From Prochlorococcus sp. AG-355-N16 (lineage in GTDB: Bacteria; Cyanobacteriota; Cyanobacteriia; PCC-6307; Cyanobiaceae), in contig QCEF01000001.1 of NCBI GenBank assembly GCA_003278545.1, positions 372,001-436,000 of the forward strand: a stretch of DNA of 64,000 bases. Reading direction: 5' to 3'. Of this stretch, positions 36,490-46,974 are shown piece after piece. Positions within the stretch are counted from its first letter, which is position 1, and each line of letters starts with the position of its first letter. The position numbers were made by a program, and so were the translations under genes. The notes beneath the pieces were generated by a model. That model searched no databases, had not been told where the DNA came from, and worked only from the letters and a program-made list of their open reading frames with translations.

Positions 36490-37521
36490 TTAGTTGCTTC
36501 CAATAAATGTTTTGTTGACTATCTTTAATAAAAATTTTTTTATCTTAAAGCCTGGATATAAATTTATGATTTTTCTTATTTTCCCCCTCTTTTTGCTATG
36601 ACTCCTTACACCTATTAATAAATCATAAATAAAGTTAAAAATGTCTTCTTTACTTTCAAATATCCCAACCCTTTGAGGGGAACCTTTTTTATCCAATAAA
36701 GGTTTAGTTTTTTCATAAGCTATTTTGTATTCAAACCAAGGAATCGAAGGCCAAAGATGATGAATGAGATGGTAATTTTGTCCCATTATTAATAAATTCA
36801 TAAATTTGCTTGGATAAACTCGAGAATTTATCCATTTATTTCTTGATCGAAATGGTCTATGGGGTAAATAATCAAAAAATATTCCTAAAGTGACCCCTAC
36901 CATTAATGCTGGGCCAAACCATAAATTATAAATTAAATTCATAAAGTCAAATTTCAAACCTGCTAAGATAATTGTTAGGAATATGGATCTTTCAATTCCC
37001 CATTGTAATAATTCATATCTTCGCCATAGTTTTCTTTGAAAGAAAAACACCTCATGATAAAAAAATCTTGGAGCAATTAGCCAAATTGGACCAAAAGTAC
37101 TGACAATATGATCTGGATCATTTTTGGGGTGATTTACGTGAATATGATGTTGTAAATGAACTCTTGTAAAAACTGGGAAGCTAAACCCTAATAGAATAGC
37201 AGAGCCGTGGCCCATTGCTTGATTTATCCAAGGAACTGGATGAGCAGCTTTATGACAGGCATCATGAATAACAGTACCTTCAATATGTAAAGCTAAAAAA
37301 GCAGTGGCTACAAGTAATGGTAAAGGCCAAACACCTCTATACCATTGCCATATACTAAGAAAAGCGAGAAAATAACCGCCAAAAAATAAACCTAATGTTG
37401 GATTCCAAAAACTTGGCGGATCTACGTAATTTTTAATCTCTTTTTGCCAATTAAATGTTCTTGAAGAATTAGTATTTGTAGTTGTATTTTTACTAGTTAA
37501 GTTAGAAATCGTTTCTTTTAT
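36490..37521 (-). CDS. crtR: Beta-carotene hydroxylase, ATA start proposed
   Basis: Di-iron membrane hydroxylase that makes zeaxanthin, a major Prochlorococcus carotenoid. Three histidine boxes are visible: HDACH, HLQHHIHVNHP and HLIHH. The first box lies upstream of the only in-frame ATG (37215), so that ATG cannot be the true start. The coding sequence continues without ATG, GTG or TTG to an in-frame TAA at 37527-37525. The best candidate start is ATA at 37521, reading I/M-K-E-T-I-S-N-L, giving 343 residues, normal for CrtR. An ATT at 37509 is the other option. Confidence 0.85.
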   Translation of the reverse strand: MKETISNLTSKNTTTNTNSSRTFNWQKEIKNYVDPPSFWNPTLGLFFGGYFLAFLSIWQWYRGVWPLPLLVATAFLALHIEGTVIHDACHKAAHPVPWINQAMGHGSAILLGFSFPVFTRVHLQHHIHVNHPKNDPDHIVSTFGPIWLIAPRFFYHEVFFFQRKLWRRYELLQWGIERSIFLTIILAGLKFDFMNLIYNLWFGPALMVGVTLGIFFDYLPHRPFRSRNKWINSRVYPSKFMNLLIMGQNYHLIHHLWPSIPWFEYKIAYEKTKPLLDKKGSPQRVGIFESKEDIFNFIYDLLIGVRSHSKKRGKIRKIINLYPGFKIKKFLLKIVNKTFIGSN

Positions 37522-37678
37522 TCTTTAAATAATATAACTAATATTTTAAGATGATTGCATGCTTAAACATAAAAAATTTCTTTTAGGAGATTTTTAATTT
37601 AATTTTAATGTGTCAAATTAATCATCTTAAGAAAAAAAATTTTTAAAATAAACCTCTTTCAATTATTATTTGATTTGA

Positions 37679-37760
37679 GCGGTCGTGGCGGAATTGGTAG
37701 ACGCGCGAGTTTTAGGTACTCGTATCTTCGGGTGTGGGAGTTCAAGTCTCCCCGACCGCA
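37679..37760 (+). tRNA. tRNA-Leu (UAG anticodon)
   Basis: Cloverleaf by eye: acceptor GCGGTCG/CGACCGC, D-loop with GGTAG, anticodon stem CGAGT/ACTCG with loop TTTAGGT (anticodon TAG), a class II variable arm, and T-loop GTTCAAG. The discriminator is A. The 3' CCA is not encoded and there is no intron. Confidence 0.96.
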
Positions 37761-37831
37761 CTTAAGGAAATTCTGATAGATAGTTTGTTTATTGATATCC
37801 ACTCTTATAATTTAATTAAGCTGTTAATTTA

Positions 37832-38281
37832 ATGCATAGTTTGATATTTTATTTAGGAACTTTTTTTATTTTGGTTGGAACCATTTTTCTAACTGTACCC
37901 ATAATTTATCTTGAGCTCGGTAAACCAAAAGACTTAATAAAAGCTTTTTTAAATTTATTAATAGGTTTGATATTAATAATTAAAAATAAAACACTAGATG
38001 AATCATCTTTTGTAATTTTCCTTTTTTTAACAGTACTAGTTATTTTTTATCTAATAGAGATTTTTTTATCTAGATGGTACCAATTGACAGAGAATGAAAA
38101 GAAAAAATTAATTACCTTTTTGGAGTTTAAAAATAACTTTTTAAAAATATTAGAATCTATAAATCTAGTATTTGGTGATTTCAAGAAACCTTTAAATTTT
38201 TTTAATTTTGGTAGCAATAATAAAAGTACAACCCAAAAAAAGTGGGTAAGAAATGATAAAAATGATAATATAAAAGTCTGA
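37832..38281 (+). CDS. ycf66: Ycf66-family membrane protein
   Basis: The 149-residue protein has three hydrophobic spans in its first 85 residues and a charged, asparagine-rich tail. The N-terminal half, with LGTFFILVGTIFL and YLELGKPKD, resembles the Ycf66 N-terminal domain of cyanobacteria and some plastids. Function is unknown. It lies between tRNA-Leu and ileS on the same strand. An overlapping opposite-strand frame at 38047-38484 is not credible. Confidence 0.7.
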   Translation: MHSLIFYLGTFFILVGTIFLTVPIIYLELGKPKDLIKAFLNLLIGLILIIKNKTLDESSFVIFLFLTVLVIFYLIEIFLSRWYQLTENEKKKLITFLEFKNNFLKILESINLVFGDFKKPLNFFNFGSNNKSTTQKKWVRNDKNDNIKV

Positions 38282-38402
38282 AGTCTAATAAATTGGTTAT
38301 TTGAAACATCCCAAAAAAACAACAGGTCAGTTAAGAAAGAATATAATGTATTAGATTTATTTAAATAATTCTTTTGATCACCAATATTTCTTATATCGTG
38401 GC

Positions 38403-41309
38403 ATGAAATCTCAAAATAACAAAGAACAAAAATCAGACTTTTCTTATAAAGAAACTTTAAATTTATTAAAAACTGACTTCTCAATGCGCGCTAACTCAGT
38501 TGTAAGAGAACCTGAGATACAGAATTTTTGGGCTAATAATGATATAGATTTCAAATTAGGTTCAAAAAATTCAGGCGAAATATTTACCTTACATGATGGC
38601 CCTCCTTATGCAAATGGAGCTCTTCATATGGGTCATGCTCTAAATAAAGTTTTAAAAGACATAATAAATAAGTACAAAACCTTAAAAGGATTTAGGGTTC
38701 ATTTCGTACCTGGTTGGGACTGTCATGGATTACCTATTGAATTAAAAGTTCTTCAGAATTTAAAATCTGATGAAAGAAAAAATCTTGACACCCTTAACTT
38801 AAGAAAAAAAGCAACAGATTATGCCCATATCCAAATTAATAATCAGAAGGAGGGTTTCAAAAGGTGGGGCATATGGGGAGATTGGAATAACCCTTACTTA
38901 ACTCTTAAGAAAAGTTATGAATCTGCTCAGATTGGAGTATTTGGGAAAATGTTTTTAAATGGCTATATATATCGAGGTCTTAAACCTGTTCATTGGAGTC
39001 CAAGTTCAAGGACTGCACTTGCAGAAGCAGAATTAGAATACCCTGATGAACATTATTCAAAAAGTATTTATGTTTCATTAAAAATCACTAAAATACCTGA
39101 GGAAATTCTATTGAATTTCATCCAAGAAAACCTTAATATCAAAAAAGATTTTTTTCAAAATAATTCTTTCATAACTATTTGGACCACTACTCCTTGGACC
39201 ATACCTGCAAATGAAGCAGTTGCAGTAAATCCAAAAATAAACTACGTTTTTGCTATCGATGATGAGAAGAAAATTTACCTTTTTGCTGAGGATTTATCTT
39301 CTGAAATAAGTAAGAAATTTAATAAAGATTTCAAGGTACTATTAGAGGTTAAAGGCTCCAAATTGGAAAATATTGAATATCAACATCCGTCTAAGAATAA
39401 AAATTGCAGAATTGTAATTGGAGGTGATTATATTACAACAGAATCAGGAACTGGAATTGTTCATACTGCTCCTGGTCATGGGATAGATGATTTTAATGTG
39501 GGTCAAAAATATGATTTACCAATAACATGTGTCGTTGATGAAAAAGGTAACTTAAATGAATATTCTGATCAATTCGAAGGATCAAATGTCCTGAAAGATG
39601 CAAATGATTTAATTATTGAACATTTAAAAGGAAAAAATTTGCTTCTATTACAAGAAAATTATAAGCATAGATATCCGTATGACTGGAGAACTAAAAAACC
39701 AACTATTTTTAGGGCAACAGAACAATGGTTTGCATCTGTAAATGGCTTTAGATCATCTGCATTAGAGGCAATCGAAGATGTTGAATGGATGCCAGAGACT
39801 GGGAAGAAAAGAATTTATTCTATGGTTGTTGGTAGAGGAGATTGGTGTATTTCTAGACAAAGGTCATGGGGAGTCCCTATTCCAGTTTTTTATAAAAAAA
39901 ATGGTAATGACATTCTCCTTAACAAAGAGATAATTAATCATATTCAAGATCTTTTTAGTGAACATGGAGCAGATATTTGGTGGGATTGGGATGTTAAGAA
40001 TCTTTTGCCAGAAAATTATGCAAAAGAATCTGATCTTTGGAAAAAAGGAACTGATACAATGGATGTTTGGTTCGATTCAGGATCTAGCTGGGCCGCAGTA
40101 TGTGAACTAAGAAGTGAATTAAAGTATCCAGCAGATCTTTATTTAGAGGGCTCAGATCAACATCGAGGATGGTTTCAGTCATCTTTGTTAACATCTGTTG
40201 CAGTCAATAATAAACCTCCATATAAGAAAGTTTTAACTCATGGTTTTGCACTTGATGAAAATGGAAGAAAAATGAGCAAATCTTTAGGAAATGTTGTTGA
40301 TCCAAATATAATTATTAATGGAGGTAATAATAAAAAAACTGATCCTGCTTATGGTGCTGATGTTTTAAGGCTATGGGTAAGCTCAGTAGATTATTCAGTA
40401 GATGTTCCAATTGGTTCAAATATACTCAAGCAACTTTCAGACGTTTATAGAAAGGTTCGTAATACTGCAAGATATCTTCTAGGTAATATTCATGATTATG
40501 ATCCTAAAATTGATAGTTTTGATATTGATCAATTGCCTCTTTTAGATCAATGGATGTTAGGGAGATTAGTTGAGGTTACAGATCAAATATCAAGTGCTTA
40601 TGAAAATTATGAATTTTCAAAATTTTTCCAAATTTTGCAAAGTTTTTGCGTTGTAGATCTATCAAATTTTTATTTGGATATTGCGAAGGATAGGTTATAT
40701 GTAAGTTCTAAATCACAATTTAGGAGAAGATCTTGTCAGTTCGTCATGTCAAAAGTTGTTGAAAATTTAGCCGTACTTATTTCTCCAGTGCTTTGTCATA
40801 TGGCTGAAGATATTTGGCAAAATATTCCATACTCAACTGAAGAAAAATCAGTCTTTCAAAGAGGATGGCCAATATTTTCTCAGTCATGGAAAAATCAAAT
40901 ACTTAATGAGCACATTGCAAATTTAAGAAATTTGAGAGTTGAAATTAACAAGGCTATAGAAGGATGTAGGAACAAACAAATAATTGGAGCAGCTTTGGAA
41001 ACTGAAGTTAATTATTTACCTGAAGATAAAGCTTTACAAGAGTCACTTTCTTGGCTAAAAGAATTTGGTAATCAAGATGTAGATTTATTTAGAGACTGGC
41101 TTATAGTATCAAACTTCCAAGTGGTGTCCGATTTAGTGGAGAATTCTCTGATTATTGATAACAATTCACTTGGTAAAATTCAAATAAATAAAGCTCAAGG
41201 TCAAAAATGTGATAGATGTTGGCATTATCAAAAAGAAACTTTTAATGGAATCCAAAATACAAAATTATGCAAAAGATGTTCAAATATTATTAATTTTGAA
41301 TTAATTTAA
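38403..41309 (+). CDS. ileS: Isoleucyl-tRNA synthetase
   Basis: Class I synthetase charging tRNA-Ile. The HIGH motif is seen as ALHMGHAL (about residue 75) and the KMSKS loop as [10 protein letters not shown] (about 623). The CP1 editing domain has [12 protein letters not shown] and [14 protein letters not shown]-terminal zinc ribbon with CDRC and CKRC ends the protein. The 968 residues are full length for the bacterial type. Its stop overlaps the convergent neighbour by 4 bp. Confidence 0.98.
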   Translation: MKSQNNKEQKSDFSYKETLNLLKTDFSMRANSVVREPEIQNFWANNDIDFKLGSKNSGEIFTLHDGPPYANGALHMGHALNKVLKDIINKYKTLKGFRVHFVPGWDCHGLPIELKVLQNLKSDERKNLDTLNLRKKATDYAHIQINNQKEGFKRWGIWGDWNNPYLTLKKSYESAQIGVFGKMFLNGYIYRGLKPVHWSPSSRTALAEAELEYPDEHYSKSIYVSLKITKIPEEILLNFIQENLNIKKDFFQNNSFITIWTTTPWTIPANEAVAVNPKINYVFAIDDEKKIYLFAEDLSSEISKKFNKDFKVLLEVKGSKLENIEYQHPSKNKNCRIVIGGDYITTESGTGIVHTAPGHGIDDFNVGQKYDLPITCVVDEKGNLNEYSDQFEGSNVLKDANDLIIEHLKGKNLLLLQENYKHRYPYDWRTKKPTIFRATEQWFASVNGFRSSALEAIEDVEWMPETGKKRIYSMVVGRGDWCISRQRSWGVPIPVFYKKNGNDILLNKEIINHIQDLFSEHGADIWWDWDVKNLLPENYAKESDLWKKGTDTMDVWFDSGSSWAAVCELRSELKYPADLYLEGSDQHRGWFQSSLLTSVAVNNKPPYKKVLTHGFALDENGRKMSKSLGNVVDPNIIINGGNNKKTDPAYGADVLRLWVSSVDYSVDVPIGSNILKQLSDVYRKVRNTARYLLGNIHDYDPKIDSFDIDQLPLLDQWMLGRLVEVTDQISSAYENYEFSKFFQILQSFCVVDLSNFYLDIAKDRLYVSSKSQFRRRSCQFVMSKVVENLAVLISPVLCHMAEDIWQNIPYSTEEKSVFQRGWPIFSQSWKNQILNEHIANLRNLRVEINKAIEGCRNKQIIGAALETEVNYLPEDKALQESLSWLKEFGNQDVDLFRDWLIVSNFQVVSDLVENSLIIDNNSLGKIQINKAQGQKCDRCWHYQKETFNGIQNTKLCKRCSNIINFELI

Positions 41310-41614
41310 ATCCAGTTTTTTTGATTCAAAAAGAAATCTGATTTTTGATTTTCTCTCATAAAATTCTCTTCGTTTTCAGTTAACGGTGCTTTATAAAGTT
41401 TAAAGTTTGTAATTGTATAAGAAAGTGTTATTACTTTTTTTTCTGAATCTATTTCAATTGGATGAGTTGTTGAGCTACTGAAACCTCTGAAAATAAGTAT
41501 TTCTAATTGTTCTTTTTGATTTTCTTTTAGAATGAATCCATCTAGTTTAAGTATCCTATCAGGTATCTCGGAACTTATTTTTTCAAGACTATTTATTAAA
41601 TCAATTTTTGCCAT
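41306..41614 (-). CDS. Conserved cyanobacterial protein of unknown function
   Basis: Not assigned. The product is about 102 residues from the ATG at 41614 (frame opens at 41641). It is soluble with alternating strands: [28 protein letters not shown] and [17 protein letters not shown], followed by an acidic helix. The central [13 protein letters not shown] stretch looks conserved-domain-like. The gene overlaps the end of the DUF3177 gene upstream by 14 bp, so the two are likely coupled. Confidence 0.65.
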   Translation of the reverse strand: MAKIDLINSLEKISSEIPDRILKLDGFILKENQKEQLEILIFRGFSSSTTHPIEIDSEKKVITLSYTITNFKLYKAPLTENEENFMRENQKSDFFLNQKNWI

Positions 41615-42224
41615 TTTCCGAGAAGCAGGAGTTTCTTCCATTTTTAGGTAATTTGATTATTGACCATTGAATAAGGCCTAAAATATAGATTAATAATGAA
41701 AATAATCCTAAGAATTTTGATATCGGCTGGGTAAAGTTAGCTCCAAAGAAAAAATTAAATAAATTTTTTAAAGTAATATATAAATTTGAAGAAGGCTGAA
41801 GCCATATTGCACACGCATCGGAATTAATAAAAGAAAAGCAGTTTAAGTTTTGTAAACTCTGAATAAAGAAATTGAGAGATATAAAAGTTATCGTCCATCT
41901 CCATATTTTTGTCGTTGTGGTAAGTGAGTAAGAAAAATCATATTCTCGTAATTCATCATTAATATCGTTCCAAAACCAAACTGAAACTGTCATTAATAAT
42001 GTTGAAATATTTGTTATCACAAGAGAATAATTATACTTTCCTATTAAAAGTAGAAGGCTTATAAAAAATAAAAGGGATACTTTCCAATAAATTGATAGAA
42101 GTTTAATAACTGCTTTATTTCTTTTTTTAATTGACCAGAAGGATAGAGTAACAGGAATACCAATAAGGAAAATTATTGAAAGTTGAAAGGATAGCCAAAT
42201 AGAAAGTTGATTAAAAACGTTCAA
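41601..42224 (-). CDS. DUF3177 membrane protein
   Basis: The 207-residue protein has five or six hydrophobic spans and an internal loop WFWNDINDELREYD that matches my recollection of the DUF3177 family, found in cyanobacteria. Two cysteines (NCFSFINSDAC) lie in a predicted external loop. Function unknown. It overlaps the downstream gene at its 3' end and is divergent from trmB with a gap of about 120 bp. Confidence 0.7.
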   Translation of the reverse strand: MNVFNQLSIWLSFQLSIIFLIGIPVTLSFWSIKKRNKAVIKLLSIYWKVSLLFFISLLLLIGKYNYSLVITNISTLLMTVSVWFWNDINDELREYDFSYSLTTTTKIWRWTITFISLNFFIQSLQNLNCFSFINSDACAIWLQPSSNLYITLKNLFNFFFGANFTQPISKFLGLFSLLIYILGLIQWSIIKLPKNGRNSCFSENGKN

Positions 42225-42346
42225 AACTTTTTCTTTTTAAACACATAATAATTAAACATCAAACTGTTACTTTTGAACTTACTATTGTCATAGTTATGAA
42301 TATTATGCATCCTTATATTATTGCCTAGGAATATATTGATAATTGA

Positions 42347-42976
42347 ATGAGACAGCATGTTAATCCTCTTAGTAGTAATTTCAATCAAATTGAGAGTATA
42401 CCTTCTTTGAGCGAAATGTTTGATGATTCTAAATCGAATCTTCATTTGGATATAGGTTGTGCTGCTGGTGAGTTTCTATTTGATTTGGCTTTAGTTAATA
42501 ATAGTTGGAATTATTTAGGAATTGAAATCCGTGAGAAATTGGTCAAAAATGCTAAATTAAAAGTTATTGAACGAGAAATCAAAAATCTATATTTTATATT
42601 TGGTAATGCTAATAATATTTTGAATGATGTCCAAAATAAATTTATTTTCAATAATCTAAAAAGTATTTCTTTTAATTTCCCTGATCCTTGGTTTAAAAAG
42701 AGGCATTATAAAAGGCGTGTAATTCAGCCAGGATTAATCAATATGCTCTCAAAATCATTGCAAAAAGGAACCCTAATTTTTATAAAAACAGATGTAAAGG
42801 ATTTATTCGATTATATGGATTGCACAATATCAAGTAATTTTCATTTTAAAACAATAGATAAAAAAGATTTTAATTGTTCTGAAAGTTTTAATCCCATTAA
42901 AGTTAAAACTGATAGGGAAAAGTATGTGATTGTTAATCAACTTGATATTTATGAAAAAATTTATATAAAAATTTGA
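42347..42976 (+). CDS. trmB: tRNA (guanine-N7-)-methyltransferase
   Basis: Methylates G46 of tRNA using S-adenosylmethionine. The SAM-binding loop is [15 protein letters not shown], the acidic IEIR follows, and the catalytic region is [17 protein letters not shown]. The C-terminal KTDREKYV is typical. It starts RQHVNPLS after the methionine, the canonical family N-terminus. At 209 residues it is slightly short but complete. It lies 1 bp from the convergent glmM. Confidence 0.95.
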   Translation: MRQHVNPLSSNFNQIESIPSLSEMFDDSKSNLHLDIGCAAGEFLFDLALVNNSWNYLGIEIREKLVKNAKLKVIEREIKNLYFIFGNANNILNDVQNKFIFNNLKSISFNFPDPWFKKRHYKRRVIQPGLINMLSKSLQKGTLIFIKTDVKDLFDYMDCTISSNFHFKTIDKKDFNCSESFNPIKVKTDREKYVIVNQLDIYEKIYIKI

Positions 42977-42977
42977 T

Positions 42978-44336
42978 TTATCGTTGATGTATTATTTTAT
43001 CAATTTCTAAAAAGAGTTTGTTAGTTATTTCGCTTGATAAAGAATGAACTTCCTTATGATTTTTGGTCTCAACTAGAACTCTGATTACAGGTTCTGTACC
43101 GCTAGGTCTTATAAAAACTCTACAATTATCCGAATATATTGCCTGAAAATTTTTTATAGATTCATCAATTAAGATTTTGTTTTTTGGATTTAATTTATTA
43201 ATATTAAAATCTAATTTAATATTAGTTAGTTTTTGAGGAAAAGGTTTGAAACTACTTTTAAGCCAATCATTTAAATTAATATTTTTCTTTTTACAATGTT
43301 TAGAAATTTGAAGTGCAGTCAATATCCCATCACCAGAAAAGTTATTAATTTTTGAAAGTATATGACCTGATTGCTCACCTCCTAAAACAGCTCTTTTTTT
43401 CTTAATTGCGTCATGAACATATTTATCTCCTACATCAGTCCTATGTAAAATTCCTCCAATTTTCTTCCAGGACTTTTCAAAACCTAAGTTTGCCATTTGT
43501 GTTGATACTAGTAAATTATTGGTGAGAATTTTTTGTTCCATAAGTTCTCTTCCCCAAAGAAAAAGAATATGATCTCCATCTAGCACATTGCCTTCTGAAT
43601 CGATTCCAATTACTCTATCGGCATCTCCATCGAAGCTGAATCCCATATCTGCAGGACTCTCTCTTAATGCTTTTTTTAATGGTTCGAGGTTAGTAGAACC
43701 ACAATTCAAATTAATTTTCAAACCATTTTTAGAGTTATTGATAACTTTTACATCAGCACCAAGAGACTGAAAAATTTTTTTTGCGCAAGTTGTCCCTGAT
43801 CCATAGCATGTGTCTAATATTATTCTCAACCCGCTTAAACTTTCTCCGCCCATTGTTTGGATTAGGCTTTTAATATAACTATCCATAAGATCGTGACTTG
43901 TTTTTAGTGAAACCACTTTTGCAGGAATTGATATATTTTGGTTTGACTCTTCAATTATTTTTTGAATTTTACTCTCAAAACTTTTAGTAATTTTTTGACC
44001 ATTATGATCAAAAATTTTTATTCCATTATATTCTGGCGGATTATGGCTTGCAGATATCATGACACCACTGCTCAGGTTCTCTTTTTTGATTAAAAAAGGT
44101 ATAGCTGGGGTTGGGCAGATTCCAAGATTTATAAATTTTTGGCCACTTTCATTTATACCTTGTGTTATTGCATGAAGCAGAATATCTCCACTAATTCTTG
44201 TATCTCTTCCAATTAATATTGGATTTTTATTTTCCAAACTTGAACCTAGAGCGTAACCTACTTTGTAGGCTAGAGAATAAGTTATCTCTTCATTAAATCT
44301 TCCTCTTATCCCATCAGTTCCAAAGATTGATTGCAT
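42978..44336 (-). CDS. glmM: Phosphoglucosamine mutase
   Basis: Converts glucosamine-6-phosphate to glucosamine-1-phosphate for peptidoglycan and LPS. The protein starts [14 protein letters not shown], has the phosphoserine loop [13 protein letters not shown], the metal loop [10 protein letters not shown], the GGEQSGH sugar loop and the phosphate loop [11 protein letters not shown]. At 452 residues the length is typical. A general phosphohexomutase is less likely because the TDGIRG opening is GlmM-like. Confidence 0.95.
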   Translation of the reverse strand: MQSIFGTDGIRGRFNEEITYSLAYKVGYALGSSLENKNPILIGRDTRISGDILLHAITQGINESGQKFINLGICPTPAIPFLIKKENLSSGVMISASHNPPEYNGIKIFDHNGQKITKSFESKIQKIIEESNQNISIPAKVVSLKTSHDLMDSYIKSLIQTMGGESLSGLRIILDTCYGSGTTCAKKIFQSLGADVKVINNSKNGLKINLNCGSTNLEPLKKALRESPADMGFSFDGDADRVIGIDSEGNVLDGDHILFLWGRELMEQKILTNNLLVSTQMANLGFEKSWKKIGGILHRTDVGDKYVHDAIKKKRAVLGGEQSGHILSKINNFSGDGILTALQISKHCKKKNINLNDWLKSSFKPFPQKLTNIKLDFNINKLNPKNKILIDESIKNFQAIYSDNCRVFIRPSGTEPVIRVLVETKNHKEVHSLSSEITNKLFLEIDKIIHQR

Positions 44337-44474
44337 AATTAGATTTTGGGAATCAAAGAAATTTTTGATAACTATTCATTTCTTATTTTATCAGTTGATT
44401 AAAACACTATAGTTTTTAATTCTCTTTATTTGTTTAACTTATTTAAGATACATTTAGTTAATAATACTTTAGTA

Positions 44475-45020
44475 GTGCAATCTGAAAGTCGAGAGCCAAT
44501 TTTAAAAACAAATTTTAAAATAACGCTTGTTTTGATTATATCTATTGTTATTATTTCAATGTTTTTTTTAAAAAATCTATTTTTTAAATCAACTTATCTT
44601 CTAAAGAGTTTTGGAGAATTATCTGTTGAGCCTGAAATAGCTTTTACAAATAATAAGCCTACATTTTTGGAATTTTATGCTGAGTGGTGTGAAGTCTGCA
44701 AAGAAACGGCTCCACAAGTTTCTGCTTTTAAAGATGAATACGAAAAAGATATTAATTTTGTTTTTTTAAATGTTGATAATCAAAAATGGGCTAAGTACAT
44801 CCAAAAGTTTGCTGTCAACGGGATTCCTCAAGTTAATCTTTTTGATAAAAAGGGTAATCTAATATCCACTTTTATTGGTAAACAAGATGAAATGAAAATA
44901 AGAAAATCTATTAATAATTTAGAGAAAGAAGAGAAACCTTATGAGGAAATTATTAATGCTGAATTTTCAACAATTCAAGAAAATAAAAATAATGAGGTTA
45001 ATCCTCGTAGTCATGGGTAA
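44475..45020 (+). CDS. Membrane-anchored thioredoxin-like protein (TxlA/HCF164 type)
   Basis: The protein has one N-terminal membrane span (IIVIISMFFL region) followed by a lumenal or periplasmic thioredoxin domain with the redox site AEWCEVC and the cis-proline turn NGIPQVNLF. Relatives (TxlA, HCF164) reduce apocytochromes and help assemble cytochrome b6f. The frame opens with TTG at 44430. I prefer GTG at 44475, which removes a stretch with no similarity to the family. It lies 3 bp from the convergent thyX. Confidence 0.82.
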   Translation: MQSESREPILKTNFKITLVLIISIVIISMFFLKNLFFKSTYLLKSFGELSVEPEIAFTNNKPTFLEFYAEWCEVCKETAPQVSAFKDEYEKDINFVFLNVDNQKWAKYIQKFAVNGIPQVNLFDKKGNLISTFIGKQDEMKIRKSINNLEKEEKPYEEIINAEFSTIQENKNNEVNPRSHG

Positions 45021-45023
45021 TTT

Positions 45024-45656
45024 TTACCACTCTAAAGATTTTGATACGATAGGAAAACTTTTTTTAAAAATAGACTTGCAATCTTGGGCTATAGACTTGT
45101 GTTCTTTTTGGGTGCCGTGAGCTGATCTTAAATGAATGTAATGGATCCACGATCTGCATGATCCAGACATATAGATTCTTGTTGGAGTCGCTAATGGTAA
45201 AACAAATCTCGCACATTCTTTGGCTACACCTTCAGCAAGTAAATCTTCATATAATTCTGAAGCAGCCTGAAAATGTAAACCAATTTTTTCATTAAATCTT
45301 TTTTTTAACTCATCAGGAAGATCAGGAATTGAATTTTGCCTGTTTTTAAAATCTTGACGCCTTAACTCTGGTAAGGGGATATTACCCAATTGAGAACTAT
45401 CTGCATATCTCTGTGAAAATTCCTGGAAAGTAAATGATCTATGTCTTAAAATTTGAGCAGCGATTCCTCTGTTAGTTTCTATTTGCAAGGTCATAAATGA
45501 CTGTTCAAAAACACTCCAATGTTCATTTTTAATGCAATAACTCAATAATTTCGAATAGTCTTCATTTTCTTGATTTTTTGGATTACTAACTCTTGCAATG
45601 TAAGCCATTGTTTTTTCTGCATCAGGAGTTAGCGAAATTAGTTCAACTTTACTCAT
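45024..45656 (-). CDS. thyX: Flavin-dependent thymidylate synthase ThyX
   Basis: Makes dTMP from dUMP with FAD, NADPH and methylenetetrahydrofolate. The ThyX motif RHRX7S is present as RHRSFTFQEFS. The C-terminal segment RSWIHYIHLRSAHGTQKEH is conserved. The frame begins at 45671, but the ATG at 45656 places the start 1 bp after the dcd stop and is the better choice. Next to dcd, it forms a pyrimidine deoxynucleotide pair. Confidence 0.95.
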   Translation of the reverse strand: MSKVELISLTPDAEKTMAYIARVSNPKNQENEDYSKLLSYCIKNEHWSVFEQSFMTLQIETNRGIAAQILRHRSFTFQEFSQRYADSSQLGNIPLPELRRQDFKNRQNSIPDLPDELKKRFNEKIGLHFQAASELYEDLLAEGVAKECARFVLPLATPTRIYMSGSCRSWIHYIHLRSAHGTQKEHKSIAQDCKSIFKKSFPIVSKSLEW

Positions 45657-45657
45657 T

Positions 45658-46251
45658 TTAGATCTTTGCAAGAGTTACTTTTTCTGGTTGGTTTTGATAT
45701 TTACCTCTTCTATCTTCATAGGTTGTAGAGCACGGATCACCTTCAAAAAAGAGTAGTTGGCAAATACCCTCTTCAGCATATATTCTGCAATCTGCACCCG
45801 AACTATTACTAAACTCTAAAGTTAGATGACCTTCCCACCCTGCCTCTGCAGGTGTTGTATTAACAATAATTCCAAGTCGAGCATATGTACTTTTTCCTAT
45901 ACAGATTACAGTTATATTTTCTGGCACTTTCATCTTTTCTAGAGCAACTCCTAAACCATAGGAGTGAGCAGGAAGAATAAAAAAGTCTCCATCATTATCA
46001 TGGTGAAGAACAGTTTTTTCTAAATTATTAGGATTAAACTTTTTGGGGTTCATCACAGTCCCAGGGATATGTCTGAAAATTAGGAATTCTTTTGATGAAA
46101 GTCTTAAATCATAGCCATAAGATGAACATCCGTAACTCAAAACTGGCTTTTGTTTATTATTAGGCTCAAGATGCCTCACCAAATTTGATTGAAAGGGTTT
46201 TATCATACCTTCCGAAGCTTTTTGATTTATCCAGAGATCATTTTTTAGCAT
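45658..46251 (-). CDS. dcd: dCTP deaminase
   Basis: Deaminates dCTP to dUTP, feeding dUMP to ThyX. The dUTPase-like fold has GKSTYARLGI, the catalytic glutamate region TPAEAGWEGHLTLEFSN and the C-terminal KYQNQPEKVTLAKI. At 197 residues it is typical. Located between the cobO-like gene and thyX on the minus strand with gaps of 4 and 1 bp, so one operon is likely. Confidence 0.95.
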   Translation of the reverse strand: MLKNDLWINQKASEGMIKPFQSNLVRHLEPNNKQKPVLSYGCSSYGYDLRLSSKEFLIFRHIPGTVMNPKKFNPNNLEKTVLHHDNDGDFFILPAHSYGLGVALEKMKVPENITVICIGKSTYARLGIIVNTTPAEAGWEGHLTLEFSNSSGADCRIYAEEGICQLLFFEGDPCSTTYEDRRGKYQNQPEKVTLAKI

Positions 46252-46255
46252 TGTT

Positions 46256-46837
46256 TTATGAGCGAAGTTCTGTAATTTGGTTAGCCATTAATAATAAATC
46301 TTTAGGTATATCTGTACCAGTAAGGATTACATCTCCTGATATAAATCGGTTTTCAAGTGTTGAAATCAAATCATCTTTATCGATAATTCTCATATCAATA
46401 GCTAAAAAAATCTCATCAAGTATGATTTGGTCATTCTCTCCAGACTGTAGTTCTTTTTTACAAAAATTCCATAATTCAATAGTAGATTCATGAATAGATT
46501 TTTTTAAATTTTTGTTATTTTCAATTGCTTCAGAATTATATTGATCAAAGGAATGTGATGATCTTACCCAGGTTAAATTACCGCATAGCTTTACTGCATG
46601 ATCAACTCCTTGCTTTACCCCTCCTTTCATAAATTGTATCAGTAGCACTTTCCTGCCAAGTGCAGCATTTCTTAGAGAGTCTCTAATGATAGATGAGTAG
46701 CTACCTCTATATGAAGATTGATAGATTTGAATTTGCCCGTTTTGTGAAAATTTTTTTACGTTAATTTTGTTAGCAGGATTTGTCTTTACAACATCAAGAT
46801 TACCTTTGGAATAAATATGAGATGAACTAATTACCAT
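46256..46837 (-). CDS. cobO: CobO/BtuR-family corrinoid adenosyltransferase with degenerate P-loop
   Basis: The family adds adenosine to cob(I)yrinic acid diamide or cobalamin. Conserved family segments are VLLIQFMKGG, the DQIILDEIFLAID Walker-B-like block and VILTGTD near the end. The usual N-terminal P-loop (GxGKGKTT) is replaced by a serine-rich YRGSYSSIIRDSLR, with no lysine-threonine pair. It may be an altered enzyme or a corrinoid-binding relative. It leads the cobO-dcd-thyX run and is divergent from ntcA. Confidence 0.78.
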   Translation of the reverse strand: MVISSSHIYSKGNLDVVKTNPANKINVKKFSQNGQIQIYQSSYRGSYSSIIRDSLRNAALGRKVLLIQFMKGGVKQGVDHAVKLCGNLTWVRSSHSFDQYNSEAIENNKNLKKSIHESTIELWNFCKKELQSGENDQIILDEIFLAIDMRIIDKDDLISTLENRFISGDVILTGTDIPKDLLLMANQITELRS

Positions 46838-46974
46838 TATTTAGATTCTTTCTACATGCAGTATAATTAGAAACTAATGACGCTGCATATAGTGTAATTT
46901 TACTTAAAAAAGGGTTAAGCAATTTAAAATTGACTAAAAAAAGCTTATTGATATTCTGATAAGAATTGAAAATT

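Noticed and set aside
38047-38484. 145-residue minus-strand frame spanning the ycf66 end and ileS start
   Set aside because: It overlaps the real ileS start and its translation is poly-Leu/Phe/Lys from A+T-rich antisense DNA.
42221-42445. 74-residue minus-strand frame overlapping the trmB start
   Set aside because: It covers the trmB N-terminus and intergenic DNA and has no recognisable features.
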